From: an uncultured Acetatifactor sp.
GTDB taxonomy: Bacteria > Bacillota > Clostridia > Lachnospirales > Lachnospiraceae
DNA length: 64,000 nt
Direction of reading: 5' to 3'
Assembly (NCBI GenBank): GCA_934426825.1
Contig: CAKRYI010000004.1
Location: forward strand, 1 to 64,000
The translations under genes were made by a program, and so were the position numbers. Shown piece by piece: positions 9,082-18,409 of the stretch; the stretch's first letter is position 1, and every line of letters starts with the position of its first letter. Under the pieces are notes generated by a model. The model was not told the DNA's origin. It worked only from the letters and a program-made list of their open reading frames with translations, and ran no database searches.

Positions 9082-9447
9082 CTAAAACCACTGGTTATAG
9101 CTGATACAGAGCATAGCGAGTGGAATAATATAGGTCAGAATAAAAATCATGCGTGCCGCGGGCGGAAGAATTCCTACGGACGGCAGGCTGAGAAACAAAA
9201 GAGCCCATTCCGCCAGTATCAGACCGAGGCTTACCAAAAAGGATACCGGAATACAAGGCTTGGACGGCGTACCATAGTTGTTGGATTTCAACCGTTCCAA
9301 ATCCAACAGCAGAGCGTCTTCATCGGCATAGCCGTGAATCGGATAATAACGTTCGGAAGTAGAACCGTTGGGTAATTTAACGACACAGCAGAGTTTCCAT
9401 CCGCTGTGTCGTTTTAATATATATTTTACTTCCAAAAACTGTGGCAC
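9082..9447 (-). CDS. Hypothetical membrane protein
   Basis: A 121-residue protein of unknown family. The first 60 residues are soluble, with a pattern of beta-rich and charged sequence; residues 68-90 and 95-117 form two hydrophobic spans. It overlaps the end of the upstream minus-strand gene by about 22 bases, so the two are probably translated together. It lies tail-to-tail with the sensor kinase. The start is uncertain because no clear ribosome site is seen. Confidence 0.5.
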   Translation of the reverse strand: MPQFLEVKYILKRHSGWKLCCVVKLPNGSTSERYYPIHGYADEDALLLDLERLKSNNYGTPSKPCIPVSFLVSLGLILAEWALLFLSLPSVGILPPAARMIFILTYIIPLAMLCISYNQWF

Positions 9448-9716
9448 ATAGGGAACAAGACTGTGCGGTATTTATCCAAAAGCGCACCGATTTCAAAATC
9501 CGTGAGAATGTTTCCAAGTAAAGTGTTTCGCCCTTTGGTCTGGGATTGAAGATTTACCACAAAAAGGCGCCAGTCGTTATCCCGGCAGAAAACATAGAGC
9601 TTTCGCTGGGCTAAATAGCGGGTTCTGCTTATGAAAAGCAGGAGGGCGGTTGCAAACGCAGCTGCAAAAACGGCGGCAGATATTTCATCCCACTTGTAGG
9701 AAGAAATATCTGCCAT
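9426..9716 (-). CDS. Hypothetical membrane-anchored protein
   Basis: Unknown family, 96 residues from the ATG at 9716 (MADISSYKW); the frame is open to 9788, inside the preceding gene. One membrane span (about residues 14-32) is followed by a basic soluble domain with CRDNDWRLFVVNLQ. Order and overlap suggest it is cotranscribed after the CBS-domain gene and before the next small membrane protein. No function can be assigned. Confidence 0.45.
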   Translation of the reverse strand: MADISSYKWDEISAAVFAAAFATALLLFISRTRYLAQRKLYVFCRDNDWRLFVVNLQSQTKGRNTLLGNILTDFEIGALLDKYRTVLFPMCHSFWK

Positions 9717-9747
9717 ATTTTCATAAAGATATCCCGCGTCTCCTGTT

Positions 9748-11070
9748 TTATTTTTCTGCGTCCGTATTTTCTTCGGATTCGTCCGCATGTTTCTCTTCTT
9801 CGGCTTCCTCAGTAGGTTCTGCCGGTTCAGGCAATGTCATCAGCACCTTTACAATACGGTTCTGGTCGATTCCCTGAACCTTTAACTGAATACCGTTATC
9901 GAGAGTGACTTCCTCGCCGTCCTCCGGCAGGCGGTCCAGTTTTTCAATGATAATTCCGCCGATAGAGTCGTAATCCTCGCTGTCCAAATCCGTGTCCAGC
10001 GCATCGTTGATGTCGTCTAACTTCATGCTGCCCTCCACCAGATAGGTGCGGTCATCCACTTCCTGAATCAGCTCTTCCTCGTCTGCATCATACTCGTCAC
10101 GGATTTCTCCCACGATTTCCTCTAATAAGTCTTCCAGAGTAATCATACCGACCGTGGCGCCGTATTCGTTCAGAACAAAAGCGACATTCATGGTCTTTTC
10201 GCGCATCTCGTACATCAAATCGGAAATCTTCTTATATTCATAAGTATAATGAGCGTCCCTCAGAATATCCTTCACATGGAAAGCGGACTCATCCTCGGTT
10301 AAAATAAAGTCCTTGATATTGATAAGACCGATGATATTGTCCTTGTCATCCTGATATACGGGAAGTCTCGTGTACATGGAATCACGGAAAACTTTTAATA
10401 CATCGTCGTAGGTATCGTCCATATCCACGGTTACCATGTTGATGCGGGGAATCATAATATCCTTTGCCAAAGCATCGGAAAAATCGAACATATTGTAAAT
10501 CATTTCTCTTTCTTCCGATTCAATGACACCGTCCTCATGGCTTACGTCAACGTAGGTTTTTAACTCGGTTTCCGTCATGGGATTTGCTTTTTTGTTAGGG
10601 TCAATATGAAGCAGACGCAGGAAACCGTTGGAAATCACATTCACAATGAAAATGACCGGCGTCAGTATGTACATTAATAAGTATATAATGTTACAGTAGA
10701 GCAGAGACAGCTTTTCGGAATAAAGAACTGCCCATGTTTTTGGTAAAATTTCTCCGCAAATCAGGACGACAACGGTAAGGACACCGGTTGCGATTCCGAC
10801 AGGTACACTGATGCGCAGGGCAAGAGTCGTTGCAAGGGCTGATGCGGACAAATTTACGATATTATTGCCGATGAGAATCGTGCTTATCATTTTGCTGTAT
10901 TTGTCAAGAATTTTGTTGACTTTGGCGGCGCGCTTATTCCCGTCCTCCTCAAGAGCACGCATTCTGACACGGTTCACCGTGGAAAATGCCGTCTCCGCAG
11001 AAGAAAAGAAGCCCGATAGAAAAATAAGAATCAAAAGAACTACAAGTTGTATGACACCTGAGGTATCCAA
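9748..11070 (-). CDS. CNNM/CorC-HlyC family transporter-associated protein (DUF21-CBS-CorC)
   Basis: A 440-residue protein with the DUF21/CNNM membrane domain (residues 1-190, about four spans, starting LLILIFLSGFFSSAETA), paired CBS domains (about 200-325) and a C-terminal CorC_HlyC domain (about 345-425), ending in an acidic tail. Relatives are magnesium/divalent-cation efflux or transport modulators; the hemolysin name is historical. A TTG start is used (codon at 11070), with AAGGAGTG about 11 bases upstream. It leads a minus-strand unit that includes the two small membrane proteins. Confidence 0.88.
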   Translation of the reverse strand: MDTSGVIQLVVLLILIFLSGFFSSAETAFSTVNRVRMRALEEDGNKRAAKVNKILDKYSKMISTILIGNNIVNLSASALATTLALRISVPVGIATGVLTVVVLICGEILPKTWAVLYSEKLSLLYCNIIYLLMYILTPVIFIVNVISNGFLRLLHIDPNKKANPMTETELKTYVDVSHEDGVIESEEREMIYNMFDFSDALAKDIMIPRINMVTVDMDDTYDDVLKVFRDSMYTRLPVYQDDKDNIIGLINIKDFILTEDESAFHVKDILRDAHYTYEYKKISDLMYEMREKTMNVAFVLNEYGATVGMITLEDLLEEIVGEIRDEYDADEEELIQEVDDRTYLVEGSMKLDDINDALDTDLDSEDYDSIGGIIIEKLDRLPEDGEEVTLDNGIQLKVQGIDQNRIVKVLMTLPEPAEPTEEAEEEKHADESEENTDAEK

Positions 11071-11206
11071 GTAAAATTCACTCCTTCTTTAATAAAATAG
11101 TTTATAATGCTTCCAATATACAATAAAGGCAAAGCTGTTGTCAAGTTTTACCACGCCTCTGAATATAATCTTAACAATCAGAGATTCGTAGACAGAAGGA
11201 GGACGT

Positions 11207-11584
11207 ATGGAGAGAGAGTATTCTGGGGAGAAAGCTCCCGTCATTTTTTGCCTGAAATGCCTGTTATTTTCCTACATATTGACAGCATTCTTGTTGCTGT
11301 TGCTTTCGTTTCTACTATATAAAGTGGGGCTGACGGAGGCGGTGGTGTCCGTTGCCATCATTGCGATTTATGTAATTTCCACTTTCTTTGCGGGATTTGT
11401 GACAGGAAAGAAGATGCAGAGCCGGAGATTCCTCTGGGGACTTATGATGGGAGGGGGATATTTTCTGGTACTTTTACTGGTTTCTTTGCTGGTAAATCAC
11501 ACCGTTGGTTCGCTGGGAAATTCGGTTATGACAACGCTTGCGCTCTGCGCCTGCGGGGGAATGCTTGGAGGTATGGTTAGTTGA
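11207..11584 (+). CDS. TIGR04086 family membrane protein
   Basis: A 125-residue integral membrane protein with four hydrophobic segments, Gly-rich loops (LMMGGGYF, CACGGMLGGM) and a short charged N-terminus. It matches the TIGR04086 family of Clostridia, whose function is unknown and which is often found near the SCIFF locus. A GGAGGACG ribosome site lies before the ATG. The gene ends just upstream of the scfA promoter. Confidence 0.75.
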   Translation: MEREYSGEKAPVIFCLKCLLFSYILTAFLLLLLSFLLYKVGLTEAVVSVAIIAIYVISTFFAGFVTGKKMQSRRFLWGLMMGGGYFLVLLLVSLLVNHTVGSLGNSVMTTLALCACGGMLGGMVS

Positions 11585-11593
11585 TACATTTCG

Positions 11594-11622
11594 TTGACAA
11601 AAAAGCAGCTATATGGTATACT
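11594..11622 (+). promoter_or_regulatory. Sigma-A-type promoter of scfA
   Basis: TTGACA at 11594-11599 and TATACT at 11617-11622 with a 17-base spacer, the best vegetative promoter match in this region. It sits about 58 bases before the scfA start codon and just after the stop codon of the TIGR04086 gene. Confidence 0.75.
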
Positions 11623-11679
11623 TCAAAATGTTTATTAGTCTATTGACTGCGAAAAGCGAAAGAAAGGTGTGTTATCCAT

Positions 11680-11823
11680 ATGAAACATATTAAGACTTTG
11701 ACAACCAGAGATTTAAAAGAGTCCATGAAGAAGGGCGGCTGCGGCGAGTGCCAGACTTCATGCCAGTCTGCTTGCAAGACCTCTTGTACAGTAGGCAACC
11801 AGAGTTGTGAAAAGATTAAATAA
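11680..11823 (+). CDS. scfA: SCIFF ranthipeptide precursor ScfA (six cysteines in forty-five)
   Basis: This 47-residue peptide has the conserved leader MKHIKTLTTRDLKESMKKGG and a core with six cysteines at residues 21, 24, 28, 32, 36 and 43, the signature of the SCIFF family. In this family a partner radical SAM enzyme forms thioether crosslinks between Cys and Thr side chains. Threonines at 26, 34 and 37 lie between cysteines. AGAAAGG upstream serves as ribosome site. It is followed by a stem-loop and then the maturase gene. The peptide is nearly universal in Clostridia but its role is not established. Confidence 0.95.
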   Translation: MKHIKTLTTRDLKESMKKGGCGECQTSCQSACKTSCTVGNQSCEKIK

Positions 11824-11853
11824 TCGAACAGAGCGAAGAGAAAGACACTAGCG

Positions 11854-11879
11854 TAAGCAGCGATTTAGGTCGCTGCTTA
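11854..11879 (+). terminator. Stem-loop between scfA and scfB (attenuator)
   Basis: A perfect 10-bp stem (TAAGCAGCGA with TCGCTGCTTA) around a TTTAGG loop, followed by a short T-rich stretch. It sits between precursor and maturase and could reduce read-through so that the precursor is made in excess over the enzyme, or protect the scfA transcript 3' end. Confidence 0.65.
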
Positions 11880-11909
11880 TTTATGCGTTAGAGGAAAGGA
11901 AAAAAATCT

Positions 11910-13295
11910 GTGATACACCAGTATAAAAACAATGGGTACAACATCGTTATGGATGTAAACAGTGGTTCTATCCATGTCGTGGATGATATTGTGTATGATA
12001 TGATTCCATTGGTGGAGCCTCTTGTAAACGAGGGAATCAAAGATGCGGATACCATCAAGGCAGCGGTGCTGAATCTGGCAAATATTCCCTATCCGGAAGA
12101 GGAGATTACCGAGGCAGTGGACGAGGTTCTGGCTTTGGAGAAAGCCGGACAGTTGTTTGCACCGGACATTTACGAGAATTATGTTTTTGATTTCAAAAAG
12201 CGTCAGACTGTGGTGAAGGCACTCTGCCTGCACATTGCACATGACTGTAACCTTGCCTGCAGATACTGCTTTGCCGAAGAGGGAGAGTATCATGGCAGAA
12301 GAGCGTTGATGAGCTTTGAAGTGGGTAAAAAGGCTTTGGATTTTCTGGTGGCAAATTCCGGCAACCGGGTGAATCTGGAAGTGGATTTTTTCGGCGGCGA
12401 GCCTCTCATGAACTGGGAAGTGGTAAAGCAGCTTGTGGAATACGGAAGAAGTCTGGAGGAGCCTCACAACAAAAAGTTCCGTTTTACGCTTACAACCAAC
12501 GGCGTTCTTCTGAATGATGAAATTATGGAGTTCCTGAATAAGGAAATGTCCAACGTTGTGTTAAGTATCGACGGAAGGAAAGAGGTCAACGACAAAATGC
12601 GTCCTTTCCGCGGAGGACAGGGCAGTTATGATATTATTGTTCCGAAGTTTCAGAAGGTTGCGGAGAGCCGCGACCAGATGAATTATTATGTGAGAGGAAC
12701 TTACACCCATAACAATCTGGACTTTTCCGAGGATGTGCTGCATCTGGCGGATTTGGGATTCAAGCAGATTTCCGTGGAGCCGGTAGTGGCAAAGCCGGAG
12801 GATTCTTATGCTATTACGGAAGCGGACCTGCCCATTTTGAAAGAGGAATACGATAAGCTGGCGGTGGAGATGATTAAGCGCCGCAAAGAGGGTAACGCAT
12901 TCAATTTCTTCCACTTTATGATAGATTTGCAGGGCGGACCCTGTGTGGCAAAGAGATTGTCCGGATGCGGTTCGGGAACCGAGTATCTTGCCGTAACTCC
13001 GTGGGGGGATTTGTATCCCTGCCATCAGTTCGTCGGAAATGAAAAGTTCCTGATGGGCAATGTGGACGACGGAATTGTGCGCGAGGATATTCGGGACGAG
13101 TTCAAGTGCTGTAATGTCTATGCAAAGGAAAAGTGCAAAAAATGTTTTGCAAAATTCTATTGCAGCGGCGGCTGTGCAGCAAACTCCTATAATTTCCACG
13201 GCAATATCAATGATGCGTATGACGTTGGATGTGAATTACAGAAAAAGCGTATCGAGTGTGCCATTATGTTGAAGGCAGCTGAAAGTGAAGAATAA
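11910..13295 (+). CDS. scfB: SCIFF radical SAM maturase ScfB
   Basis: A 461-residue radical SAM/SPASM enzyme. An N-terminal peptide-recognition region (about 1-100) precedes the SAM-cluster motif CNLACRYC at residues 113-120. The C-terminal half carries SPASM cysteines (CGSGTEYLAV..., CHQF, CCNVYAKEKCKKCFAKFYCSGGC) for auxiliary iron-sulfur clusters. It installs thioether bonds on ScfA. The start is GTG with GAGGAAAGG upstream. It is placed between scfA and secDF, the usual clostridial order. Confidence 0.95.
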   Translation: MIHQYKNNGYNIVMDVNSGSIHVVDDIVYDMIPLVEPLVNEGIKDADTIKAAVLNLANIPYPEEEITEAVDEVLALEKAGQLFAPDIYENYVFDFKKRQTVVKALCLHIAHDCNLACRYCFAEEGEYHGRRALMSFEVGKKALDFLVANSGNRVNLEVDFFGGEPLMNWEVVKQLVEYGRSLEEPHNKKFRFTLTTNGVLLNDEIMEFLNKEMSNVVLSIDGRKEVNDKMRPFRGGQGSYDIIVPKFQKVAESRDQMNYYVRGTYTHNNLDFSEDVLHLADLGFKQISVEPVVAKPEDSYAITEADLPILKEEYDKLAVEMIKRRKEGNAFNFFHFMIDLQGGPCVAKRLSGCGSGTEYLAVTPWGDLYPCHQFVGNEKFLMGNVDDGIVREDIRDEFKCCNVYAKEKCKKCFAKFYCSGGCAANSYNFHGNINDAYDVGCELQKKRIECAIMLKAAESEE

Positions 13296-13330
13296 AAATT
13301 TAATATAAAAAACGAAAGGACAAAGGAAAC

Positions 13331-15589
13331 ATGAAAAAGAGTAGAGCCATTGTTGTACTGCTTTGCATTCTCCTTCTGTTAGCCGGAATTTCTTATGTGG
13401 ATATTTACGGTATTGATGCAGCAGGAACGGGCAGTGCATCCGACATCAAGCTGGGTCTTGACCTTGCAGGCGGTGTCAGCATTACTTATCAGGTCGTTGG
13501 AGACGAGGCACCAAGCTCCACCGACATGAACGATACGATTGCCAAGCTGCAGAAGAGAGTAGAGAACTACAGCAAAGAAGCAATCGTATATCAGGAGGGA
13601 GCCGACAGAATTAATATCGAGATTCCCGGCGTTAGCGATGCTAATGCAATTTTACAGGAACTGGGCAGACCCGGAGCACTGTATTTTATCTCACAGACAG
13701 ATGCGGACGGCAACGAGAACTACACCAGACAGATGGTGCAGACAGAGAGCGGTTACGGATACGCATATGTGCTGAATAAAACCATCGACGAGATGAAAGA
13801 GGACGGCTCCATCGTACTGGAAGGTACGGATGTAAAGAGCGCAACGGCAGGCGGTTCCAAGGACAACATGAACAATATCACCTATGCGGTTGATTTGGTA
13901 ATGACGGACGAGGGTCGTGAGAAATTCGCGGCAGCTACCGAAAATGCCTATACAAAGAACGAGACACTTGGTATCTATTATGATGGAACGATTATCAGTG
14001 CACCTTCCGTAAACGGCGTATTCACCGACGGACATGCACAGATTACCCCTATGGAATCCTATGAAGCGGCTGAAAATCTTGCTTCCACCATTCGTATCGG
14101 TGGTCTGAAGCTGGAGCTGGAAGAACTCCACTCCAAGGTCGTAGGTGCACAGCTCGGTGTAGAGGCAATTCACACCAGCCTTATGGCAGCCGTTGTGGGT
14201 GTTATCATTGTGGCAGTCTTCATGATTGCAGTTTATTTTATAGCCGGAGCAGCTTCCGTAATCGGTTTGCTTCTGTATGTTGCTCTGGTAGTTCTTCTTT
14301 TGAACGGATTTGACATGACACTGACCCTTTCGGGTATTGCAGGTATCATTCTTTCCATCGGTATGGCGGTGGATGCAAACGTAATTATTTTTGCTCGTAT
14401 CCGTGAAGAGCTGGCAACCGGCAAGACCGTTAAGAGCGCTATCAAAATTGGTTTTGACAAGGCGTTGTCTGCTATTATCGACGGAAACATTACAACCCTG
14501 ATTGCGGCAGCCGTACTGCTTATCATTGCACCGGGAACCGTAAAGGGATTTGCACAGACACTGGCGCTCGGTATTGTTCTTTCCATGTTCACGGCGTTGG
14601 TGGTTACCAGACTGGTAATGAACGCTTTCTATGCGCTGGGCATTAAGAACGAAAAATGGTACGGTGTTGCAAAGAATCACAAGCCGATTAATTTCCTGTC
14701 CAAAAAGGGTGTATTCTTCGGAATTTCACTGGCAGTCATTGCCGCAGGATTCATTGTAATGGGTGTTTACAAAGTAAACAGCGGAGAGGCACTCAACTAC
14801 AGTCTGGAGTTTAAGGGCGGTACAGCAACCACAGTAACCTTTGACCAGTCCAGAACACTGGAAGAAATCAACAGTGACATTGTCCCTCTGGTAGAAGAGG
14901 TAACGGGAAGTACCGTACAGATTCAGACCGTGCAGGACAGCAACGAGGTTATCTTTAAGACCAACTCTCTGGATACAGAGACAAGACAGGCTTTGAATGA
15001 AATGTTTGCCGAGAACTTCAATGTGGACGAGTCCCTGATTGAATCCGAGACTATCAGTTCCACTATCAGCAGCGAGATGAAGTCCAAGACCATTCTTTCC
15101 GTGGCAGTGGCAATCGTATGTATGCTGATTTATATCAGAATCCGTTTCAAGGATATTCGTTTCGGTATCAGCAGTATTGCAGCCCTGCTGCATGACGTAC
15201 TGGTTGTTCTTGCCTTTTATGCGGTTGCAAGAATTTCCATCAGCAACACGTTTATCGCATGTATGCTGACCATTGTCGGATATTCCATCAATGCGACCAT
15301 CGTTATCTTCGACCGTGTGCGTGAAAACATGGCGGTTATGACGAAGAAGGATGAGCTGCAGGATGTGGTAAACCAGAGTATTACACAGACTTTGTCAAGA
15401 AGTGTGTTCACCTCCCTGACAACCTTTGTTATGGTTGCGTGCCTCTATATTATGGGCGTTACCAGTATCCGTGACTTTGCACTGCCTTTGATGGTAGGTA
15501 TTGTGTGCGGTGCTTACTCTTCCGTATGTCTTGCAGGCGCTATATGGTATATTCTCCGTAAAAAGTTCCCGCCCAAGGCTAAGAACTAG
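13331..15589 (+). CDS. secDF: Fused protein-export membrane protein SecDF
   Basis: A 752-residue fusion of SecD (about 1-425) and SecF (about 445-752), giving twelve predicted spans in two sets. The SecD signature GLDLAGGVSI lies just after the first span, and SecF has the matching YSLEFKGGTA. SecDF uses the proton gradient to pull translocating proteins out of the SecYEG channel. It follows the SCIFF genes by 35 bases and ends before a strong terminator, so it is likely in one unit with scfB. Confidence 0.95.
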   Translation: MKKSRAIVVLLCILLLLAGISYVDIYGIDAAGTGSASDIKLGLDLAGGVSITYQVVGDEAPSSTDMNDTIAKLQKRVENYSKEAIVYQEGADRINIEIPGVSDANAILQELGRPGALYFISQTDADGNENYTRQMVQTESGYGYAYVLNKTIDEMKEDGSIVLEGTDVKSATAGGSKDNMNNITYAVDLVMTDEGREKFAAATENAYTKNETLGIYYDGTIISAPSVNGVFTDGHAQITPMESYEAAENLASTIRIGGLKLELEELHSKVVGAQLGVEAIHTSLMAAVVGVIIVAVFMIAVYFIAGAASVIGLLLYVALVVLLLNGFDMTLTLSGIAGIILSIGMAVDANVIIFARIREELATGKTVKSAIKIGFDKALSAIIDGNITTLIAAAVLLIIAPGTVKGFAQTLALGIVLSMFTALVVTRLVMNAFYALGIKNEKWYGVAKNHKPINFLSKKGVFFGISLAVIAAGFIVMGVYKVNSGEALNYSLEFKGGTATTVTFDQSRTLEEINSDIVPLVEEVTGSTVQIQTVQDSNEVIFKTNSLDTETRQALNEMFAENFNVDESLIESETISSTISSEMKSKTILSVAVAIVCMLIYIRIRFKDIRFGISSIAALLHDVLVVLAFYAVARISISNTFIACMLTIVGYSINATIVIFDRVRENMAVMTKKDELQDVVNQSITQTLSRSVFTSLTTFVMVACLYIMGVTSIRDFALPLMVGIVCGAYSSVCLAGAIWYILRKKFPPKAKN

Positions 15590-15620
15590 GAGTCGGATTG
15601 AAAGAATTAATAATAGACAA

Positions 15621-15663
15621 AAAATCCTGCGTGGTGTTATGAAACACTGCGCAGGATTTTTTT
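15621..15663. terminator. Strong terminator between convergent secDF and cupin gene
   Basis: An 11-bp perfect stem (AAAATCCTGCG with CGCAGGATTTT) with an inner GTGTT/AACAC-like extension and T-runs on the plus side and A-runs on the other. It can stop transcription from both convergent genes. Confidence 0.85.
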
Positions 15664-15739
15664 GGACTGATAGCACAAAACGCTGTGTGTTTTTGGGCAC
15701 ACATTTTTATATACGTTTTGGAACCGTTTCGATAAGGCT

Positions 15740-16183
15740 CTATTTTGTCTGAGCTTCGTTATAAGCGGCAAACATGCGCTTTCTCACATCCGCACCTTTG
15801 TCTGCAAAATCCGCCAGAAATACCTGAGGGGAATTGTCGTCACAGGTATCGTCCGCCTCCACAATCAGAACAGAGGCGTCCTTGGAAAGAGTGTGGGTGT
15901 GGTAGGAACCCTGTTTTACGTTAAAAATCTTGCAGGGTTCCAAGGCAACGGCATGAACCTTTTCCAGACTTACATCCTCTGCCAGAAACAGCGTACAACT
16001 GCCGGAGAGAAGAATAAATGCCTCGTCCGTCAGGCTGTGCTGCTGGAAATTGGAAATATTTTCAATTTCCAGTTCGGGGTGATAGTTGAGCATTGCTACG
16101 CGGAAATCACGGCAGTGAATCAAAGGCTGATAGCCGATTCCGTCAAACGTGAGAACTTCCATTAAATGCTGTGTGTTTTCCAT
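15740..16183 (-). CDS. Cupin-fold protein of unknown function
   Basis: A 147-residue protein with a single-domain cupin pattern: a beta-rich core with PELEIENIS, an E-A-F-I-L-L-S-G-S strand and the KQGSYHTHTL motif in the second cupin box. Related proteins include sugar-binding or ureidoglycolate-lyase-like cupins, but the substrate cannot be told. AAGGAGG precedes the ATG. It stands alone, divergent from recJ and convergent with secDF. Confidence 0.65.
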   Translation of the reverse strand: MENTQHLMEVLTFDGIGYQPLIHCRDFRVAMLNYHPELEIENISNFQQHSLTDEAFILLSGSCTLFLAEDVSLEKVHAVALEPCKIFNVKQGSYHTHTLSKDASVLIVEADDTCDDNSPQVFLADFADKGADVRKRMFAAYNEAQTK

Positions 16184-16378
16184 GATGCCTCCTTAGAAAT
16201 GAAATAATTGAATCGGTTGTTTTTATAGTTCATCATTAAAAACAGTATAACATGAAAAAAATGTTTTGACAAATTTTTTGCAAACATACGGGGTGTAGCG
16301 ATTTACAGCCGGTTGTGGTAAGATAGAGTGCAGAGTAAAAAAGAACAAAATGCAGCAGTGGGAAGGAACGGACAGAAG

Positions 16379-18142
16379 ATGGAAAAATGGTATGTGGCGG
16401 CGAAGAAAGCTGATTTTGAGGCATGGGCAAAAGAATTTGGAATCAGCACGGTGCTCGCGAGAATTTTGCGGAATCGGGATTTGACGGAGGAAAAAGAGGT
16501 GCGAAGTTTCCTCTACGGAACCCTACAGGACTGCCATTTCCCGTGGCTGCTTAAGGATATGGACAGGGCGGTGGAGGAGCTGCAAAAAGCATTGGAGCAA
16601 AAGTGCGCTGTCCGGGTTATCGGGGACTATGACGTGGACGGAATTTGTTCCTCCTATATTCTGACAAAGGGATTGCAAATTCTGGGGGCGGATGTGGATA
16701 CAGCGATTCCCCACAGAATACATGACGGTTACGGATTAAACGAGCATTTGATAGAGGAAGCGGCAAAGGACGGAATCGGAATGATTGTTACCTGCGATAA
16801 CGGAATTGCCGCGGCAAAACAGGTGGAGACGGCAAATGCCATGGGAATCCGTGTCATTGTGACGGACCACCATGAAGTCCCTTATGCGGAAGAAAACGGC
16901 GTCCGCCGGGAAATGCTTCCCCCGGCACTGGCGGTGGTGGACCCGAAAAGGGAGGACTGTCCTTATCCGTATAAAAATATCTGCGGTGCAGTGGTGGCGT
17001 ATAAGCTGATACAGGCATTGGCGGAAAAAACAGGGAGCGTGGGACTTACAAAAGCCATGGAGGAGTTTCTGGAGTTTACGGCACTTGCAACGGTGTGCGA
17101 CGTGATGGAGTTAAAAGGGGAAAACCGAATTCTTGTGAAAGAGGGCTTAAGCAGAATGAAACATTCCCAAAACGAGGGACTCCGTGCGCTGATGGAGGTC
17201 AATGAGATTGTGCCCGATAAGCTGTCCGCCTATCATTTGGGATTCGTCATCGGCCCCTGCCTGAATGCCACCGGCAGACTGGACACGGCAAAGAGGGCAC
17301 TGGAGCTTTTGCAGAGCATGACAAAGGTGGACGCCATGAGTGCGGCGAGGGAGTTAAAGGATTTAAACGACAGCCGTAAAAATCTGACCGCACAGGGAGT
17401 GAAGGAAGCGGAAGCATATATTGCGGAAAATCATCTGGAACATGACAAGGTCATGATTGTATATCTGCCTGACGTCCATGAAAGCCTTGCGGGAATTATC
17501 GCCGGGCGAATCCGTGAAAAATACAACCATCCGGTCTTTGTTCTCACAAAGGGCGAGGAAGGCGTAAAGGGCTCAGGACGCTCCATAGAAGGGTATCATA
17601 TGTATGAAGCCATGACAAAGGTGAAGCAGTATTTTACAAAATTCGGAGGTCATAAGCTGGCGGCGGGACTTTCCATGCGGGAGGAGGATATAGAGAGCCT
17701 CAGAAAGACCTTGAATGAGGAATGTACTCTGACGGAGGAGGACTTTTTGCCGAAGGTACATATAGATGTGCCCATGCCCCTTGACTATGCGACGGAAGGG
17801 CTGGCGGAGGAGCTGGAAAAGCTGGAGCCTTTCGGAGTGGGGAATCCGAAGCCGCTGTTTGCACAAAAGAATCTGCTTTTCCGGGCGGGTTACCGCATGG
17901 GAAGTAAAGGGAATTTCGCGAGATACCGTGTCGAGACGCCGGAAGGACGGGAACAGTGGCTGGTATTTTTCGGGGATTTGGAGCGGTTTCACGCTTTTCT
18001 GGATGAAAAGTACGGCGCAGGCAGCAGTGAGGCATTATATGCGGGAAAGGGCGAATTCCCGGTATCTGTGGTCTATCAGCTTGGAAGAAATACCTATAAG
18101 GGAAAGACAAGCATGCAGTATATCATGCAGAATTTCTGTTGA
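16379..18142 (+). CDS. recJ: Single-stranded-DNA-specific 5'-3' exonuclease RecJ
   Basis: A 587-residue DHH-family nuclease. Motif I GDYDVDG (near residue 83), the DHH motif TDHHEVPYAE (near 162), further Asp/His metal ligands, and the DHHA1 motifs GSGRSIEGY and GGHKLAAGLS are present, followed by an OB-like C-terminal domain. RecJ works in recombination and mismatch or base-excision repair. ATG 16379 is chosen because it begins the usual MEKWYVAAKK sequence with AAGGAA about 10 bases upstream; a GTG in frame at 16328 lacks a ribosome site. Confidence 0.92.
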   Translation: MEKWYVAAKKADFEAWAKEFGISTVLARILRNRDLTEEKEVRSFLYGTLQDCHFPWLLKDMDRAVEELQKALEQKCAVRVIGDYDVDGICSSYILTKGLQILGADVDTAIPHRIHDGYGLNEHLIEEAAKDGIGMIVTCDNGIAAAKQVETANAMGIRVIVTDHHEVPYAEENGVRREMLPPALAVVDPKREDCPYPYKNICGAVVAYKLIQALAEKTGSVGLTKAMEEFLEFTALATVCDVMELKGENRILVKEGLSRMKHSQNEGLRALMEVNEIVPDKLSAYHLGFVIGPCLNATGRLDTAKRALELLQSMTKVDAMSAARELKDLNDSRKNLTAQGVKEAEAYIAENHLEHDKVMIVYLPDVHESLAGIIAGRIREKYNHPVFVLTKGEEGVKGSGRSIEGYHMYEAMTKVKQYFTKFGGHKLAAGLSMREEDIESLRKTLNEECTLTEEDFLPKVHIDVPMPLDYATEGLAEELEKLEPFGVGNPKPLFAQKNLLFRAGYRMGSKGNFARYRVETPEGREQWLVFFGDLERFHAFLDEKYGAGSSEALYAGKGEFPVSVVYQLGRNTYKGKTSMQYIMQNFC

Positions 18143-18220
18143 TTTTTTTTAATGTATTCTTTATGCTTTTCTTATATTTTGAACACAGAATGAACACATT
18201 TCACCAGTAGTATATATCTT

Positions 18221-18300
18221 AGATAGTTGATGAACTCACTATCTCCCCCCTCATAAGAAAGCGGAAAGGCTCCGGTGATACCGGAGCCTTTCTGTGTGTT
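18221..18300 (+). ncRNA. Putative small RNA, copy 1 (C-rich loop, hairpin plus terminator)
   Basis: Predicted about 80-nt transcript: a 6-bp hairpin (GATAGT 18222-18227 with ACTATC 18238-18243), an unpaired C-run CTCCCCCCTCATAAG, and an 11-bp terminator stem (18265-18275 / 18281-18291) followed by a T/G-rich tail. The upstream region contains a TATATAT stretch at 18211-18217 as possible -10. The block 18222-18260 is repeated almost identically at 18411-18450 while the terminator stems differ in sequence. The C-run could pair with G-rich ribosome sites. No homology search was possible. Confidence 0.55.
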
Positions 18301-18409
18301 TGGAAGTAAAACAAGATAGTTTCTACTTTATAAAATGAAAATTTATTTTTTAGAATTAAATTATAATTCGTACATATTCCGGACACATTTTCTCTGTAAT
18401 ATGTATTTC

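Noticed and set aside
9082..9447. Plus-strand frame 9079-9375 following the sensor kinase
   Set aside because: Low-quality composition and no ribosome site; the minus-strand frame has membrane spans and overlaps its upstream neighbour as expected for an operon.
13691..14680. Long open frame of 329 codons on the minus strand inside secDF
   Set aside because: Cys/His/Gln-rich translation without motifs, entirely opposite an intact conserved gene; shadow of codon bias.
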